Source of the DNA: Flavobacterium sp. LC2016-12
Lineage (GTDB): Bacteria > Bacteroidota > Bacteroidia > Flavobacteriales > Flavobacteriaceae
Direction of reading: 5' to 3'
Assembly (NCBI RefSeq): GCF_015351595.1
Contig: NZ_JADKPT010000009.1
Coordinates: forward strand, 62,001 to 126,000
Length of the DNA stretch: 64,000 nucleotides
In this document: piece after piece, positions 7,856-16,461 of the stretch
Numbering within the stretch: the first letter of the stretch is position 1
Layout of the letters: every line of letters begins with the position of its first letter
The notes under the pieces: generated by a model
Database searches by the model: none
Seen by the model: the letters and a program-made list of their open reading frames with translations, nothing else
What the model was told of the DNA's origin: nothing
Program-made: the position numbers and the translations under genes

Positions 7856-8266
7856 ATGATAGTGGTACAAAATAGCATCAAAGCATCAATAGATAAAGTT
7901 TGGGATTTATGGACATCACCAGAACATATTATGAAGTGGAATATTCCTTTTGAAAATTGGCATGCACCATATGTAGAAAATAATTTAAAAGCGGGAGGTA
8001 AATTCAAATTTACGATGGCTGCAAAAGATGGAAGTGACGGATTCGATTTTGACGGCACTTATACTAAAATTGAAAAATTTTCAATTATAGAATATCAGCT
8101 CACAGACAATAGGATAGCAAATGTAAGTTTTGAAAGTAATGGTTTTGAAGTAAAACTTACGGAAACATTTGAACCGGAAGCAAAGATTTCTGAAGAAATG
8201 CAAGAACAATTTTGTAGTGCCGTTATCCAGAATTTTAAAAGCTACGTTGAAAATTTTAAAGAGTAA
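7856..8266 (+). CDS. SRPBCC / AHSA1-like domain protein, copy 1
   Basis: A 136-residue helix-grip (START-like) protein of the activator-of-Hsp90-homologue-1 type. It starts with the usual V-x-N-x-I-x-A-S-x-x-K-V-W-D-x-W pattern, then PEHIMKWN, GGKFKFTMAAKDGS and a C-terminal amphipathic helix. These folds bind hydrophobic ligands, and no catalytic residue can be claimed. It begins 2 bp after the VOC stop codon. It is closely similar to the next gene (8297), which indicates a local duplication. Confidence 0.82.
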   Translation: MIVVQNSIKASIDKVWDLWTSPEHIMKWNIPFENWHAPYVENNLKAGGKFKFTMAAKDGSDGFDFDGTYTKIEKFSIIEYQLTDNRIANVSFESNGFEVKLTETFEPEAKISEEMQEQFCSAVIQNFKSYVENFKE

Positions 8267-8296
8267 TTCAATTAAAAAATAAATAATAAAAATATA

Positions 8297-8701
8297 ATGA
8301 TCACAGTACAAAACACAATCAATGCATCACTAGAGAAAGTTTGGAATTTCTGGACATTACCGGAACATATTACAAAATGGAGTTTTGCATCTCCGGATTG
8401 GCACACGCCTTACGCAGAAAATGATTTGAAAGAAGGCGGTAAATTCAAATCGACTATGGCTGCAAAAGATGGCAGCATGAGTTTTGATTTTGAAGGAGAA
8501 TATACTTTGGTAAAACAAAATGAAGCTCTTGAATATGTAATGGGAGATGGAAGAAAGGTTGAAATTACCTTCAAAGAAACGCCAAGTGGAGTTGAAGTAA
8601 TCGAAAGCTTTGACCCTGAAACGCAAAATCCTGAAGAAATGCAGCGCGGAGGCTGGCAGGCAATCCTGGATAATTTTAAAAGTTACACAGAAGCTAATTA
8701 G
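8297..8701 (+). CDS. SRPBCC / AHSA1-like domain protein, copy 2
   Basis: A 134-residue paralogue of the gene at 7856. The opening MITVQNTINASLEKVWNFW, the block GGKFKSTMAAKDGS and the terminal NFKSYTEAN correspond position by position. It follows after 30 bp on the same strand, so the pair is a tandem duplication inside the operon. Function is unknown beyond the ligand-binding fold. Divergence is greatest in the middle strands that line the cavity, which may mean a different ligand. That last point is inference. Confidence 0.82.
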   Translation: MITVQNTINASLEKVWNFWTLPEHITKWSFASPDWHTPYAENDLKEGGKFKSTMAAKDGSMSFDFEGEYTLVKQNEALEYVMGDGRKVEITFKETPSGVEVIESFDPETQNPEEMQRGGWQAILDNFKSYTEAN

Positions 8702-8807
8702 CTTCTCAGGTTCAAAGAGGCATAGGAGCAAAGGTTCAAAGGCTTAAAAAAAACTTTGTGTTTTAGTGCCTTCGTGGCAAAAAATGTTTAACATAAAAAT
8801 TTAAAAG

Positions 8808-9215
8808 ATGACAAAACAAATATGGCTGAATTTGCCGGTAAAAGAGGTGGCAAAATCAAAAGCTTTTTTCTCGAAAATAGGTTTCTCTTTTAATGAAGAA
8901 CATGACACGCCAAGCTCGACTTGTATGGTTGTTGGCGAAGGAAAATTTGTGGTAATGCTTTTTGAAGAATCATTATTTGCCAGTTTTTCTCAAAACAAAT
9001 TGACAGATACAAAAACTAGCTCAGAAATTTTGATTTCGATTGATGCGGAAAGCAAAGAAGAAGTTGACGACCTGGCAAAAAAAGCGGAAGAAGCGGGCGG
9101 AAACGTTTTTGCCCTACCAGCCGAAAGTCAAGGCTGGATGTACGGTTGTGCCTTTGCCGATTTAGACGGTCATCGCTGGAATGTTCTATATATGGATTTT
9201 AGTAAATTATCATAG
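8808..9215 (+). CDS. VOC family protein, copy 2
   Basis: A 135-residue VOC protein, paralogous to the one at 7443. Shared features are the LNLPVK opening, the FFxxxGFSF segment, the GWMY segment and the DLDGHRWNVLYMD block near the end. The 106-bp gap before it holds a GGTTCAAAG-type repeat remnant rather than a clear terminator. It is followed after only 2 bp by an SRPBCC gene, exactly as copy 1 is, which suggests that a VOC-SRPBCC two-gene unit was duplicated. Confidence 0.8.
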   Translation: MTKQIWLNLPVKEVAKSKAFFSKIGFSFNEEHDTPSSTCMVVGEGKFVVMLFEESLFASFSQNKLTDTKTSSEILISIDAESKEEVDDLAKKAEEAGGNVFALPAESQGWMYGCAFADLDGHRWNVLYMDFSKLS

Positions 9216-9217
9216 TC

Positions 9218-9664
9218 ATGGAAACAATTGAAACATTAGAATTTAAAATTAGAATCAAAGCTTCGGCAGAAAAAGTTTGGTCGGTTTTATGGAATGATAA
9301 AACATATAAAAAATGGACAGGAGCTTTTTGTGAAGGATCGTATGCAGTAAGTGATTGGAATGAAGGCGATAAAATTCATTTCATGTCTCCAAACGGAGAA
9401 GGAATGAATAGTATTATCGAAAAGAAAATCCCAAATGAGTATATGGCTTTTAAGCATATAGGAGAAATAAAAGATTTCAAGGAATTACCTATCGACGAGG
9501 AAACAAAAAAGTGGAGTGGTGCGATGGAAACTTATAGATTAACATCGGATGATGAATTTACTGATTTGGTCGCTCAGGTTGATGTGGTTGAAAAGTATAT
9601 TGATTATTTTAAAGAAGCTTTTCCAAAAGGATTGGAAACAGTAAAAGAACTTTCTGAGAAATAG
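9218..9664 (+). CDS. SRPBCC domain protein, copy 3
   Basis: A 148-residue START-like protein. The motif KIRIKASAEKVWSVLWNDKTYKKWTGAF is typical of the SRPBCC superfamily, here quoted only to show the VW and W positions (about residues 19-35). The rest is more divergent from copies 1 and 2 and contains EGDKIHFMSPNGEGM. It starts 2 bp after the upstream VOC stop codon, so translation is probably coupled. No enzymatic role can be assigned. Confidence 0.78.
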   Translation: METIETLEFKIRIKASAEKVWSVLWNDKTYKKWTGAFCEGSYAVSDWNEGDKIHFMSPNGEGMNSIIEKKIPNEYMAFKHIGEIKDFKELPIDEETKKWSGAMETYRLTSDDEFTDLVAQVDVVEKYIDYFKEAFPKGLETVKELSEK

Positions 9665-9731
9665 AGAATAGAGAAAAGAGAATAGATTAAAGAAAATAGA
9701 ATACAGACTATAACAAAAAACAAAAAATATC

Positions 9732-10178
9732 ATGGCAACATCAGTAAACCCTTATTTAATTTTTAACGGAAATTGCGAAGAAGCTTTTCTGTTGTACAAA
9801 TCAGTTTTTGGAGGAGAATTTCCGTATATCGGAAAATTTAAAGACATGCCTGCAAATGAAGACGGAGGTTGTGCCGAAATATCAGAGAAAGATGCAAACA
9901 GAGTAATGCACGTTTCATTGCCAATCGGAAATACCATTTTAATGGGAAGTGACAGTAATGACCAATCTGGCGATGTAGTTTTTGGAGGGAATTTTTCAGT
10001 TTCAATCAATGTAGAAAGCGCAGCAGAAGGAGACAGAATTTTCAACGGACTTTCAGCTGGTGGGACAATTTATATGCCTATGGGTAAAACTTTCTGGGGA
10101 GCCTATTTCGGAATGTTCAAAGATAAATTCGGCGTGAGCTGGATGGTTAATTTTGATGAATCAGAACCAAACAAATAA
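9732..10178 (+). CDS. PhnB-like VOC protein
   Basis: A 148-residue VOC protein of the PhnB / DUF1338-unlike, 3-demethylubiquinone-methyltransferase-like group. It begins with SVNPYLIFNGNCEEAFLLYKSVFGG and carries HVSLPIGNTILMGSD in the middle and WGAYFGMFKDKFGVSWMVNFD at the end, the signature of this subfamily. Members were once annotated as methyltransferases, but this is only a fold similarity. It is the last gene of the cluster, and a terminator follows at 10227. Confidence 0.82.
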   Translation: MATSVNPYLIFNGNCEEAFLLYKSVFGGEFPYIGKFKDMPANEDGGCAEISEKDANRVMHVSLPIGNTILMGSDSNDQSGDVVFGGNFSVSINVESAAEGDRIFNGLSAGGTIYMPMGKTFWGAYFGMFKDKFGVSWMVNFDESEPNK

Positions 10179-10226
10179 GTAAAGTTATGTTATTTTAATA
10201 CAGGAACATAATTGTTAAATTAATTC

Positions 10227-10252
10227 AAAAAGCACATGATTATGTGCTTTTT
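10227..10252 (+). terminator. Terminator of the VOC/SRPBCC cluster
   Basis: Stem AAAAAGCACAT / ATGTGCTTTTT with a four-base loop, followed by T and G. It separates the cluster from serB. Confidence 0.75.
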
Positions 10253-10333
10253 GTATGTAAAAAAACAAACAATATCCTTTTTTATCAAAGATAGATTGCC
10301 GATTTTTGTCGCTTCTAAAACAATAAGCATAAA

Positions 10334-11563
10334 ATGGCAATAGAAGATAAAGAAATTATTTTATTAAAAGTTTCAGGACATGATAAAATAGGGGTTACGG
10401 CAGGTTTGACAGCTGTGTTGGCAACGTATGATGCTAATATTTTAGATATCGGTCAGGCCGATATTCATGATACGCTTTCCTTAGGAATCTTATTCGAAAT
10501 TGAAGCCGGATCTTCTTCAGCCCCAGTTTTAAAAGACTTATTGTTTAAAGCTTATGAACTGGAAATTAAGGTTAAGTTTATTCCAATTTCGATTGAAGAT
10601 TATGAAACCTGGGTAAAATCACAATCAAAACAACGATACATCATTAATATTTTAGGCGAGAAACTAGCTGCTTCTCAATTGGCTGCAGTGACTAAAATAA
10701 TGTCAGATCAAAACCTGAATATCGATTCTATTATTCGATTAACAGGAAGAACTTCAATTGTTGAAAAAGAAGAATTTCCACGTTCTTGTATCCAATTATC
10801 TGTAACTGGTGAAATTGTAAATAAGATCCTGATGACGGCCAGTTTTATGGAGATTTCAAGAACTTTAAATGTCGATATTTCATTCCAGGAAGATAATATT
10901 TACAGAAGAAACCGTCGTTTGGTTTGCTTCGATATGGACTCCACTTTAATCCAGACTGAAGTTATTGACGAATTGGCAGAATTGAATGGAGTAGGAGATC
11001 AGGTAAGAGCGATTACAGAATCAGCAATGAATGGTGAAATCGATTTCAACGAAAGTTTCAAACAGCGTATGGCATTGTTAGAAGGTTTGAGCGAAGACGT
11101 TCTGCAAAAAGTAGCTGAAAATTTGCCAATCACACAAGGTGCACATCGTTTAATGAAAGCCTTAAAATATTACGGATATAAAACCGCAATTCTTTCAGGA
11201 GGATTTACCTATTTTGGAGAATACCTGCAAAAAGAATTGGGTATCGATTACGTTCATGCCAATCAATTGGAAATTAAAGACGGTAAACTAACCGGAAAAT
11301 ATATAGGCGATATCGTAGACGGTTTAAAGAAAGCCGAACACCTAAAAGCCATTGCCGAAAAAGAAGGAATCCACATCAACCAAACCATTGCGGTTGGAGA
11401 TGGTGCCAATGATTTACCAATGCTAAATTTAGCTGGTTTGGGAATCGCTTTCCACGCCAAACCAAAAGTAAAAGAAAGTGCTTCGACTTCAATTTCAAGT
11501 TTAGGTCTGGATGGTGTTTTATATCTTTTAGGATATCACGACAGGTATATTGATATGATGTAG
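10334..11563 (+). CDS. serB: phosphoserine phosphatase with N-terminal ACT domains
   Basis: Catalyses the last step of serine synthesis, O-phosphoserine to serine. The 409-residue protein has two ACT-like domains (about 8-85 and 102-180), likely for amino-acid feedback, then a HAD phosphatase domain. HAD motif I is DMDST with the nucleophile Asp200 and general acid Asp202. Motif II is the ILSGGF segment, and motif IV is GDGANDLPM near residue 356. Length and architecture match the two-ACT SerB type. A large inverted repeat and a terminator follow. Confidence 0.92.
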   Translation: MAIEDKEIILLKVSGHDKIGVTAGLTAVLATYDANILDIGQADIHDTLSLGILFEIEAGSSSAPVLKDLLFKAYELEIKVKFIPISIEDYETWVKSQSKQRYIINILGEKLAASQLAAVTKIMSDQNLNIDSIIRLTGRTSIVEKEEFPRSCIQLSVTGEIVNKILMTASFMEISRTLNVDISFQEDNIYRRNRRLVCFDMDSTLIQTEVIDELAELNGVGDQVRAITESAMNGEIDFNESFKQRMALLEGLSEDVLQKVAENLPITQGAHRLMKALKYYGYKTAILSGGFTYFGEYLQKELGIDYVHANQLEIKDGKLTGKYIGDIVDGLKKAEHLKAIAEKEGIHINQTIAVGDGANDLPMLNLAGLGIAFHAKPKVKESASTSISSLGLDGVLYLLGYHDRYIDMM

Positions 11564-11570
11564 TTTGTTT

Positions 11571-11637
11571 TGTCACGCTGAGCGAAGTCGAAGGGCGTGC
11601 TAATTGACACGGGGCTTCGACTTCGCTCAGCCTGACA
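11571..11637. repeat. REP-like inverted repeat
   Basis: Arms 11571-11593 and 11615-11637 pair over 23 bp with one mismatch. They contain the core GCTGAGCGAAGTCGAAG. The same core occurs in the inverted repeat at 38053-38126, so this is a dispersed palindromic family (REP-like). Confidence 0.8.
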
Positions 11638-11657
11638 AAAACATAATAAAAAAACAA

Positions 11658-11692
11658 AACCTTAGCTCACAATTCGAGCTAAGGTTTTTTTT
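11658..11692 (+). terminator. serB terminator
   Basis: Stem AACCTTAGCTC / GAGCTAAGGTT with a seven-base loop and a long T-run. A-rich sequence on the other side may let it work for the opposite strand too. Confidence 0.8.
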
Positions 11693-11696
11693 ATGG

Positions 11697-11781
11697 GCAT
11701 GTCCCTCCGGGTCGGTCTATCCGTTCCAATCTTTTGTGCCGAACAACGGCACAAAAGGATTTCCACTGCTATCCCTCATGC
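11697..11781 (-). ncRNA. Structured GATAG element, copy A
   Basis: Read on the minus strand, an outer stem GCATG/CATGC encloses a perfect 11-bp hairpin (11731-11741 with 11747-11757). GGGATAG lies before it and CGGATAG after it. It sits 19 bp beyond the stop codon of the minus-strand gene 11800-12045, in the sense direction. Two related copies lie at 39865-39936 and 51264-51356. It may correspond to a known Flavobacterium RNA motif, which I cannot check. Confidence 0.55.
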
Positions 11782-11799
11782 AGTTTAGTGGAATTACTT

Positions 11800-12045
11800 T
11801 TACAGTTGTTCGCGAGATTGTAATTCTTTTTTGATTTCTTTTAAGGTATTCATATTCAATATGAAAATAGGCAGCAATGCAATAGGAATAACATTAGAAG
11901 CGCTAAAACCTTTATTAGCAATAAGAAAAATATTAAGACAAAATAAAAGAAGTAATACCACACCAAACAGATAAGTTACCGTTTTTAATGATTTCTGTGT
12001 TTTAATTAATTCTTCACTAGTCATTTCGCTAAACTTCTTTTTCAT
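11800..12045 (-). CDS. small two-span membrane protein, unknown function
   Basis: An 81-residue protein. A charged cytoplasmic start (KKKFSEMTSEELIKTQKSLK) is followed by two hydrophobic helices (about 22-43 and 51-66) and a charged coiled tail (LKEIKKELQSREQL). The pattern of an N-terminal TSEELIKTQKSLK helix before two transmembrane spans is seen in other short Bacteroidota hypothetical proteins, but I do not know a function. The overlapping plus-strand frame falls in repeat DNA and is rejected. Confidence 0.6.
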   Translation of the reverse strand: MKKKFSEMTSEELIKTQKSLKTVTYLFGVVLLLLFCLNIFLIANKGFSASNVIPIALLPIFILNMNTLKEIKKELQSREQL

Positions 12046-12071
12046 ATTGATTTGGTTGTTTATTTTGAAAA

Positions 12072-12515
12072 TTACTTTATTACTTTATTCATTCTATTTT
12101 GTAAATTTTTCTTCTTTTCATTAAGAGGCCAATCTGCTGTTACATTCAAAAAACCAAACTCCAGATATTCAAAAACCATTTCGTTTTTAAATTTTCCCTT
12201 TAATTGTTCTTCTACGATTTCTGGATTGCAGATAAAAATGTTTCCTAAGACATCCGCAGGATATTCGTTTGCCGAGCCAGAAGATTTTATTATCATTTCG
12301 AAAAATTTTTCTAGAAGCTCTTTGTCATTGGTTTCACATATGATGGTTTGAACTTTAGTTAATGTAGGATTTAATTTTGTATCGACATAATCAAATGTAT
12401 ATTCAGGTTTGCCATAATTCGTACTATAATCTAACAAAACCTTAATGCATTCATTTTTTGTTTGACAAAATACCTGAAAAGAAATAAAGAAAAAAAGAAT
12501 AAAGAGCTTATTCAT
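12072..12515 (-). CDS. secreted protein of unknown function
   Basis: A 147-residue protein with a clear signal peptide (MNKLFILFFFISFQVFCQ, cleavage after about residue 18). Two or three cysteines (about 23, 60 and 95) follow in the mature part. No recognised domain. It lies 18 bp downstream of the GH3 gene on the same strand, so it is probably expressed from the same transcript. Its C-terminus is rich in lysine and asparagine. Confidence 0.65.
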   Translation of the reverse strand: MNKLFILFFFISFQVFCQTKNECIKVLLDYSTNYGKPEYTFDYVDTKLNPTLTKVQTIICETNDKELLEKFFEMIIKSSGSANEYPADVLGNIFICNPEIVEEQLKGKFKNEMVFEYLEFGFLNVTADWPLNEKKKNLQNRMNKVIK

Positions 12516-12533
12516 AAATTCAAGTATTAATAG

Positions 12534-14042
12534 CTACATCTCCTTCAACTGCTCCAAATAATCTCTCTGATTCGAAAGTCTCGGAATCTTATGTTGTCCA
12601 CCTAATTTATCTCGCTCCTTCAGCCAATCATAAAATAAGTTTTCACGCGCCACATTAATCACCAAAGGATTTAATGTCATGTTGTTGTAGCGTTTGGCTT
12701 CGTAATCAGAGTTTAAAGTCTGTAAAGTTTCATCCAGAACTTTTTGGAAAAGACCAACATCAGCTGGTTTTTTCTTGAATTCGATCATCCATTCGTGTGC
12801 GCCTTTTTCTTTGTCCTGCATAAAAATAGGAGCAACGGTATAATCAATAACTTCGGTTTGAGTAACCTGACATGCTTTGGCAATGGCTTCATCCGTGTTT
12901 TCGACCATTAATTCTTCACCAAAAACATTTATATGATGTTTGGTTCTGCCTGTAACTCTAATTCTATATGGATTTAATGAAGTAAAACGGACCGTATCGC
13001 CAATCAAATAACGCCATAAACCAGAATTGGTTGTAATAACAATGGCGTAGTTTTTATTCAGTTCAACATCGGCCAAACGAATTACTTTCTGGTTTGGAGT
13101 ATCAAAAGTATCCATCGGGATAAATTCGTAGAAAATACCGTAATCCAGCATCAACAATAAATCACTGGAATTATTTAAATCCTGAATGGCAAAAAAACCT
13201 TCGGACGCATTGTATATTTCGTAGTATTTAAAATCTTTGCTGGGTAAGATTTTCTTGTACTGTTCTTTATAAGGAGAGAAGCTTACGCCACCATGAAAGT
13301 AAACTTCCAGATTTGGCCAAAGCTCCAACAGGTTTCCTTTTCCGGTATCTTCCAGAACTTTATTCATTAAAACCAACATCCAGGAAGGAACGCCGGCAAA
13401 ACTAGTTACATTTTCATTCTTAGTCTCATTGATAATGGCAGCAATTTTGGTTTCCCATTCGCTCATTAATGAAGTTTTGCTGCTTGGCGTACTGCTGAAT
13501 TCAGCCCAAATAGGCATGTTTTCAATCAAAATCGCTGATAAATCTCCAAAAAAAGTATTGTTGTTTTCGTAAATCTGAGAGCTTCCGCCTAAACGCAGAC
13601 TTTTCCCTAAAAATAACTCAGAATCTTCATTATTATTCAAATACAAACAAAGTAAATCTTTACTTCCCTTATAATGACAATCTTCTAGGGCTTCGCTGCT
13701 TACCGGAATAAATTTACTTTTAGCATTGGTAGTCCCGCTCGATTTGGCAAACCACTTTATTGGTGTTTCCCAAAAAACACCTTGTTCACCCTGGCGCGTG
13801 CGTTCAATTAAAGGCTGTAATTCTTCATACGTAGCAATTGGTACTCTTTCAGCAAATGTCTGGTACGAATTTATAGAGGCAAAATCGTATTTTCTTCCAA
13901 TAACAGTATTTTCAGAGGAGGTCAATAAATTATGCAATAGCTCTTCTTGAACTTCATTCGGGTATTTTAGAAAAAGTTCTATTTGATGAATCCTTTGTTT
14001 CAGGACCCAGGATGCGAAAGAGTTAATGATTGATACGGGCAT
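12534..14042 (-). CDS. GH3 family acyl-adenylating protein
   Basis: A 502-residue member of the GH3 family, first known from plants as auxin- and jasmonate-amino-acid synthetases of the acyl-adenylate (ANL) superfamily. Visible motifs are the ATP-binding loop KSSGTTNAKSKFIPVS (about 95-110), YNASEGFFA (adenylate motif, about 280) and the late GLWRYLIGDTVRF and RVTGRTKHHINVFGE blocks. The native substrate in Bacteroidota is unknown. It is divergent from the DUF2797 gene. The gene looks full length. Confidence 0.88.
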   Translation of the reverse strand: MPVSIINSFASWVLKQRIHQIELFLKYPNEVQEELLHNLLTSSENTVIGRKYDFASINSYQTFAERVPIATYEELQPLIERTRQGEQGVFWETPIKWFAKSSGTTNAKSKFIPVSSEALEDCHYKGSKDLLCLYLNNNEDSELFLGKSLRLGGSSQIYENNNTFFGDLSAILIENMPIWAEFSSTPSSKTSLMSEWETKIAAIINETKNENVTSFAGVPSWMLVLMNKVLEDTGKGNLLELWPNLEVYFHGGVSFSPYKEQYKKILPSKDFKYYEIYNASEGFFAIQDLNNSSDLLLMLDYGIFYEFIPMDTFDTPNQKVIRLADVELNKNYAIVITTNSGLWRYLIGDTVRFTSLNPYRIRVTGRTKHHINVFGEELMVENTDEAIAKACQVTQTEVIDYTVAPIFMQDKEKGAHEWMIEFKKKPADVGLFQKVLDETLQTLNSDYEAKRYNNMTLNPLVINVARENLFYDWLKERDKLGGQHKIPRLSNQRDYLEQLKEM

Positions 14043-14287
14043 GAATAATTTTAGATTTTAGCTTGTTGATTTTATATTGCTGATTTTGTGTTAGTGTAAA
14101 AATCAATAATTTAAAATTTGAATATCATTAGACAAAGATTAACTTTGCCTTTGTATCAAAAATAGTGTTTTTTTGTAAAAAACAATTCTATTTGAAGTAA
14201 AGATTCCAGTTCTAAAGTGGAATTTTAACAATAAAAGTTCACTATCTTGAGCAAATCTAAAATCTAAAATCAGCAATCTAAAACACT

Positions 14288-15082
14288 ATGCAATATCAAG
14301 GCGTACTTACAAAAATGCAGACAGAAATCGGAAATCCTATTCAATATTATCTGGTTTTTGAAGATAGTTTTCTTAGTATGAATCAGTTATTGAATAAGGA
14401 AATTGAAATTAATTGTACCGGTTTTCAATGTTTGAATTGTAATAAAAAGAAAAAGATATACAGACAAGGTTTTTGTTATGATTGCTTTTATTCAAGTCCT
14501 GCTGTAGGGGATTGGATAATGAGACCGGAATTAAGTACCGCTCACTTAGGAATTGCAGATCGTGATTTGGCGTATGAAGAAAAAGTACAATTGCAACCAC
14601 ATATCGTTTATTTGGCTTTGTCGACTGAAATTAAGGTTGGTGTAACACGCAAAACGCAGGTTCCAACGCGTTGGATTGACCAGGGGGCAACGCGTGCCAT
14701 TGCCATTGTTGAGGTCCCAAATCGATATTTGGCAGGAATTACCGAGGTTGCGCTAAAAAATCATTATACAGATAAAACCAATTGGCGAAAAATGCTTCAG
14801 GACACTGAAATCGCTTTTGACCTGATTGCTGAAAAAGCAAAAGTAGAAAGTTTACTGCCATTAGAAGTTCAGGAATATTTTTATACCAAGAGTGATGATC
14901 TATATGAGTTAAATTATCCGGTTGTAAATTACCCTTCAAAAATTGCCAGTTTAAATCTGGATAAGACACCAACATTTAGAGGAAAGCTTGTTGGAATTAA
15001 AGGTCAATATTTAATTTTCGAGGACGGAACTGTTTTTAATGTTCGTGGTTCAGAAGGTTATGTCGTTGATATAAACGTCTAG
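14288..15082 (+). CDS. DUF2797 domain-containing protein
   Basis: A 264-residue protein of the DUF2797 family. The N-terminal part holds a four-cysteine zinc-type cluster (CLNC and, 15 residues later, CYDC, about 48-66). The family core contains KVGVTRKTQVPTRWIDQGA, which recalls GIY-YIG-like nucleic-acid enzymes but is not proof of nuclease activity. It is divergent from the GH3 gene over 245 bp. Function unknown. Confidence 0.82.
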   Translation: MQYQGVLTKMQTEIGNPIQYYLVFEDSFLSMNQLLNKEIEINCTGFQCLNCNKKKKIYRQGFCYDCFYSSPAVGDWIMRPELSTAHLGIADRDLAYEEKVQLQPHIVYLALSTEIKVGVTRKTQVPTRWIDQGATRAIAIVEVPNRYLAGITEVALKNHYTDKTNWRKMLQDTEIAFDLIAEKAKVESLLPLEVQEYFYTKSDDLYELNYPVVNYPSKIASLNLDKTPTFRGKLVGIKGQYLIFEDGTVFNVRGSEGYVVDINV

Positions 15083-15327
15083 TTTTATTAGGTATCCGTC
15101 GGTTGTTATTGATTAACTGTCTAGTATATTGGTGTTTGAGTGATAATTTTTGTATTTTTAAGTTTCTTTTGAGATGTAAATGTTGATACATTTGATTACA
15201 ATTTTGTAATATTTACTTGTTGAAAGAATATATTTTTAGAAAAAAAAAGAGCCTAGCTTTGAGCTTTTGAAGCAAGGATGTCTATTTTTTTATACAAAAA
15301 TTATGTCAAAGAAAACAAATACCAAAA

Positions 15328-16374
15328 ATGAGTAACTTAAAAAAAGTTAATGTATTCAGAAGAAGTCTGATGCGGAACCTGACCAAGAATATTGGTGACT
15401 CAAGTATAAGTAAAAATGGACCAATTGATACAAGCAAAATCAAGAAGGTACTAATCTGTAGACCTAATAAGCGATTAGGGAATTTACTTTTAATAACACC
15501 CTTAATTCAGGAAGTTACCGAAACATTTCCGAATTGTAAAATCGATTTATTTGTTAAAGGAACTTTAGCACCAATTGTTTTTGAAAATTATGACAATATC
15601 GATAAAATAATTCCTTTACCTAAAAAGCCCTTTAAGGAATTAGTGAAATATTTAAAAGTCTGGACATTAATTCGAAAGCAGAATTATGATATTGTAATTA
15701 ATGTCGATCAAAACTCATCGTCTGGTCGTTTGGCGGTAAAATTTTCAAATGCAAAATATAAGATTTTTGGAGATCTACCCGAAAACGTTCGATTGCCTTA
15801 TGAAGATTATGAGCATATTGCAAAATATCCTGTATATAATTTACGATACACTTTAGCCCAGGTTGGAATACAAAATAAAGAAGAACCAGTTGCATTGATT
15901 GATTTAAAATTATCTGAACAAGAAATTGCAAACGGGAAAAAGATTTTAAACGATATAATTGATCAGAATAAGAAAACGATTGCCATTTTTACTTTTGCAA
16001 CAGGCGAAAAATGTTATTGCATAGAATGGTGGGAAGAGTTTTATCGAATTTTGAAAAAAGAATATCCTGATTATAATATATTTGAAGTTTTACCTGTAGA
16101 AAACGTATCTCAAATAAATTTTCAGGCTCCTACATTTTATAGTAAGGATGTTCGCGAAATTGGTTCTGTTTTAGCTAATGTAGATGTTTTTATTGGGGCA
16201 GACAGTGGAATTATGCATTTGTCAAGTGCTTCAATGGCACCAACGATTGGTTTGTTTTCAGGTTCTAATTTAAAAAAATATGAACCTTATGGTAATAATA
16301 GTGTTGCTGTTGATACCAATGTAAACGGTTATTCTGAATTTATTCAAACAATAAATGATGTTTTGAATAAATAG
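15328..16374 (+). CDS. glycosyltransferase family 9 protein (heptosyltransferase-like)
   Basis: A 348-residue GT-B glycosyltransferase. The opening Rossmann strand is KVLICRPNKRLGNLLLITPLIQEV (about 40-60), typical of ADP-heptose:LPS heptosyltransferases. The C-terminal donor site includes FIGADSGIMHLSSA (about 290-305), where a DSG.H motif is conserved. It probably adds a sugar to lipopolysaccharide or another envelope glycan. The start at 15328 is preceded by a 17-codon open frame whose stop overlaps it (ATGA). An internal ATG at residue 15 is possible. A terminator follows. Confidence 0.8.
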   Translation: MSNLKKVNVFRRSLMRNLTKNIGDSSISKNGPIDTSKIKKVLICRPNKRLGNLLLITPLIQEVTETFPNCKIDLFVKGTLAPIVFENYDNIDKIIPLPKKPFKELVKYLKVWTLIRKQNYDIVINVDQNSSSGRLAVKFSNAKYKIFGDLPENVRLPYEDYEHIAKYPVYNLRYTLAQVGIQNKEEPVALIDLKLSEQEIANGKKILNDIIDQNKKTIAIFTFATGEKCYCIEWWEEFYRILKKEYPDYNIFEVLPVENVSQINFQAPTFYSKDVREIGSVLANVDVFIGADSGIMHLSSASMAPTIGLFSGSNLKKYEPYGNNSVAVDTNVNGYSEFIQTINDVLNK

Positions 16375-16404
16375 AAATAAGCAAATCAGATTGTATTATA
16401 AATA

Positions 16405-16447
16405 AAAATCCTGCCCTTGAAAGTTATTTCAAAGGCAGGATTTTTTT
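16405..16447. terminator. Terminator between GT9 and asmA-like genes
   Basis: A stem of about 16 bp with a few mismatches, around GTTA, ends in a T-run on the plus strand and an A-run on the other side. It can serve both converging genes. Confidence 0.8.
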
Positions 16448-16461
16448 ATCGAATTAAAAGA

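Noticed and set aside
11604..11834. Plus-strand open frame over serB repeat, terminator and structured element
   Set aside because: It runs through an inverted repeat, a terminator and the GATAG element, and its codons have no protein character.
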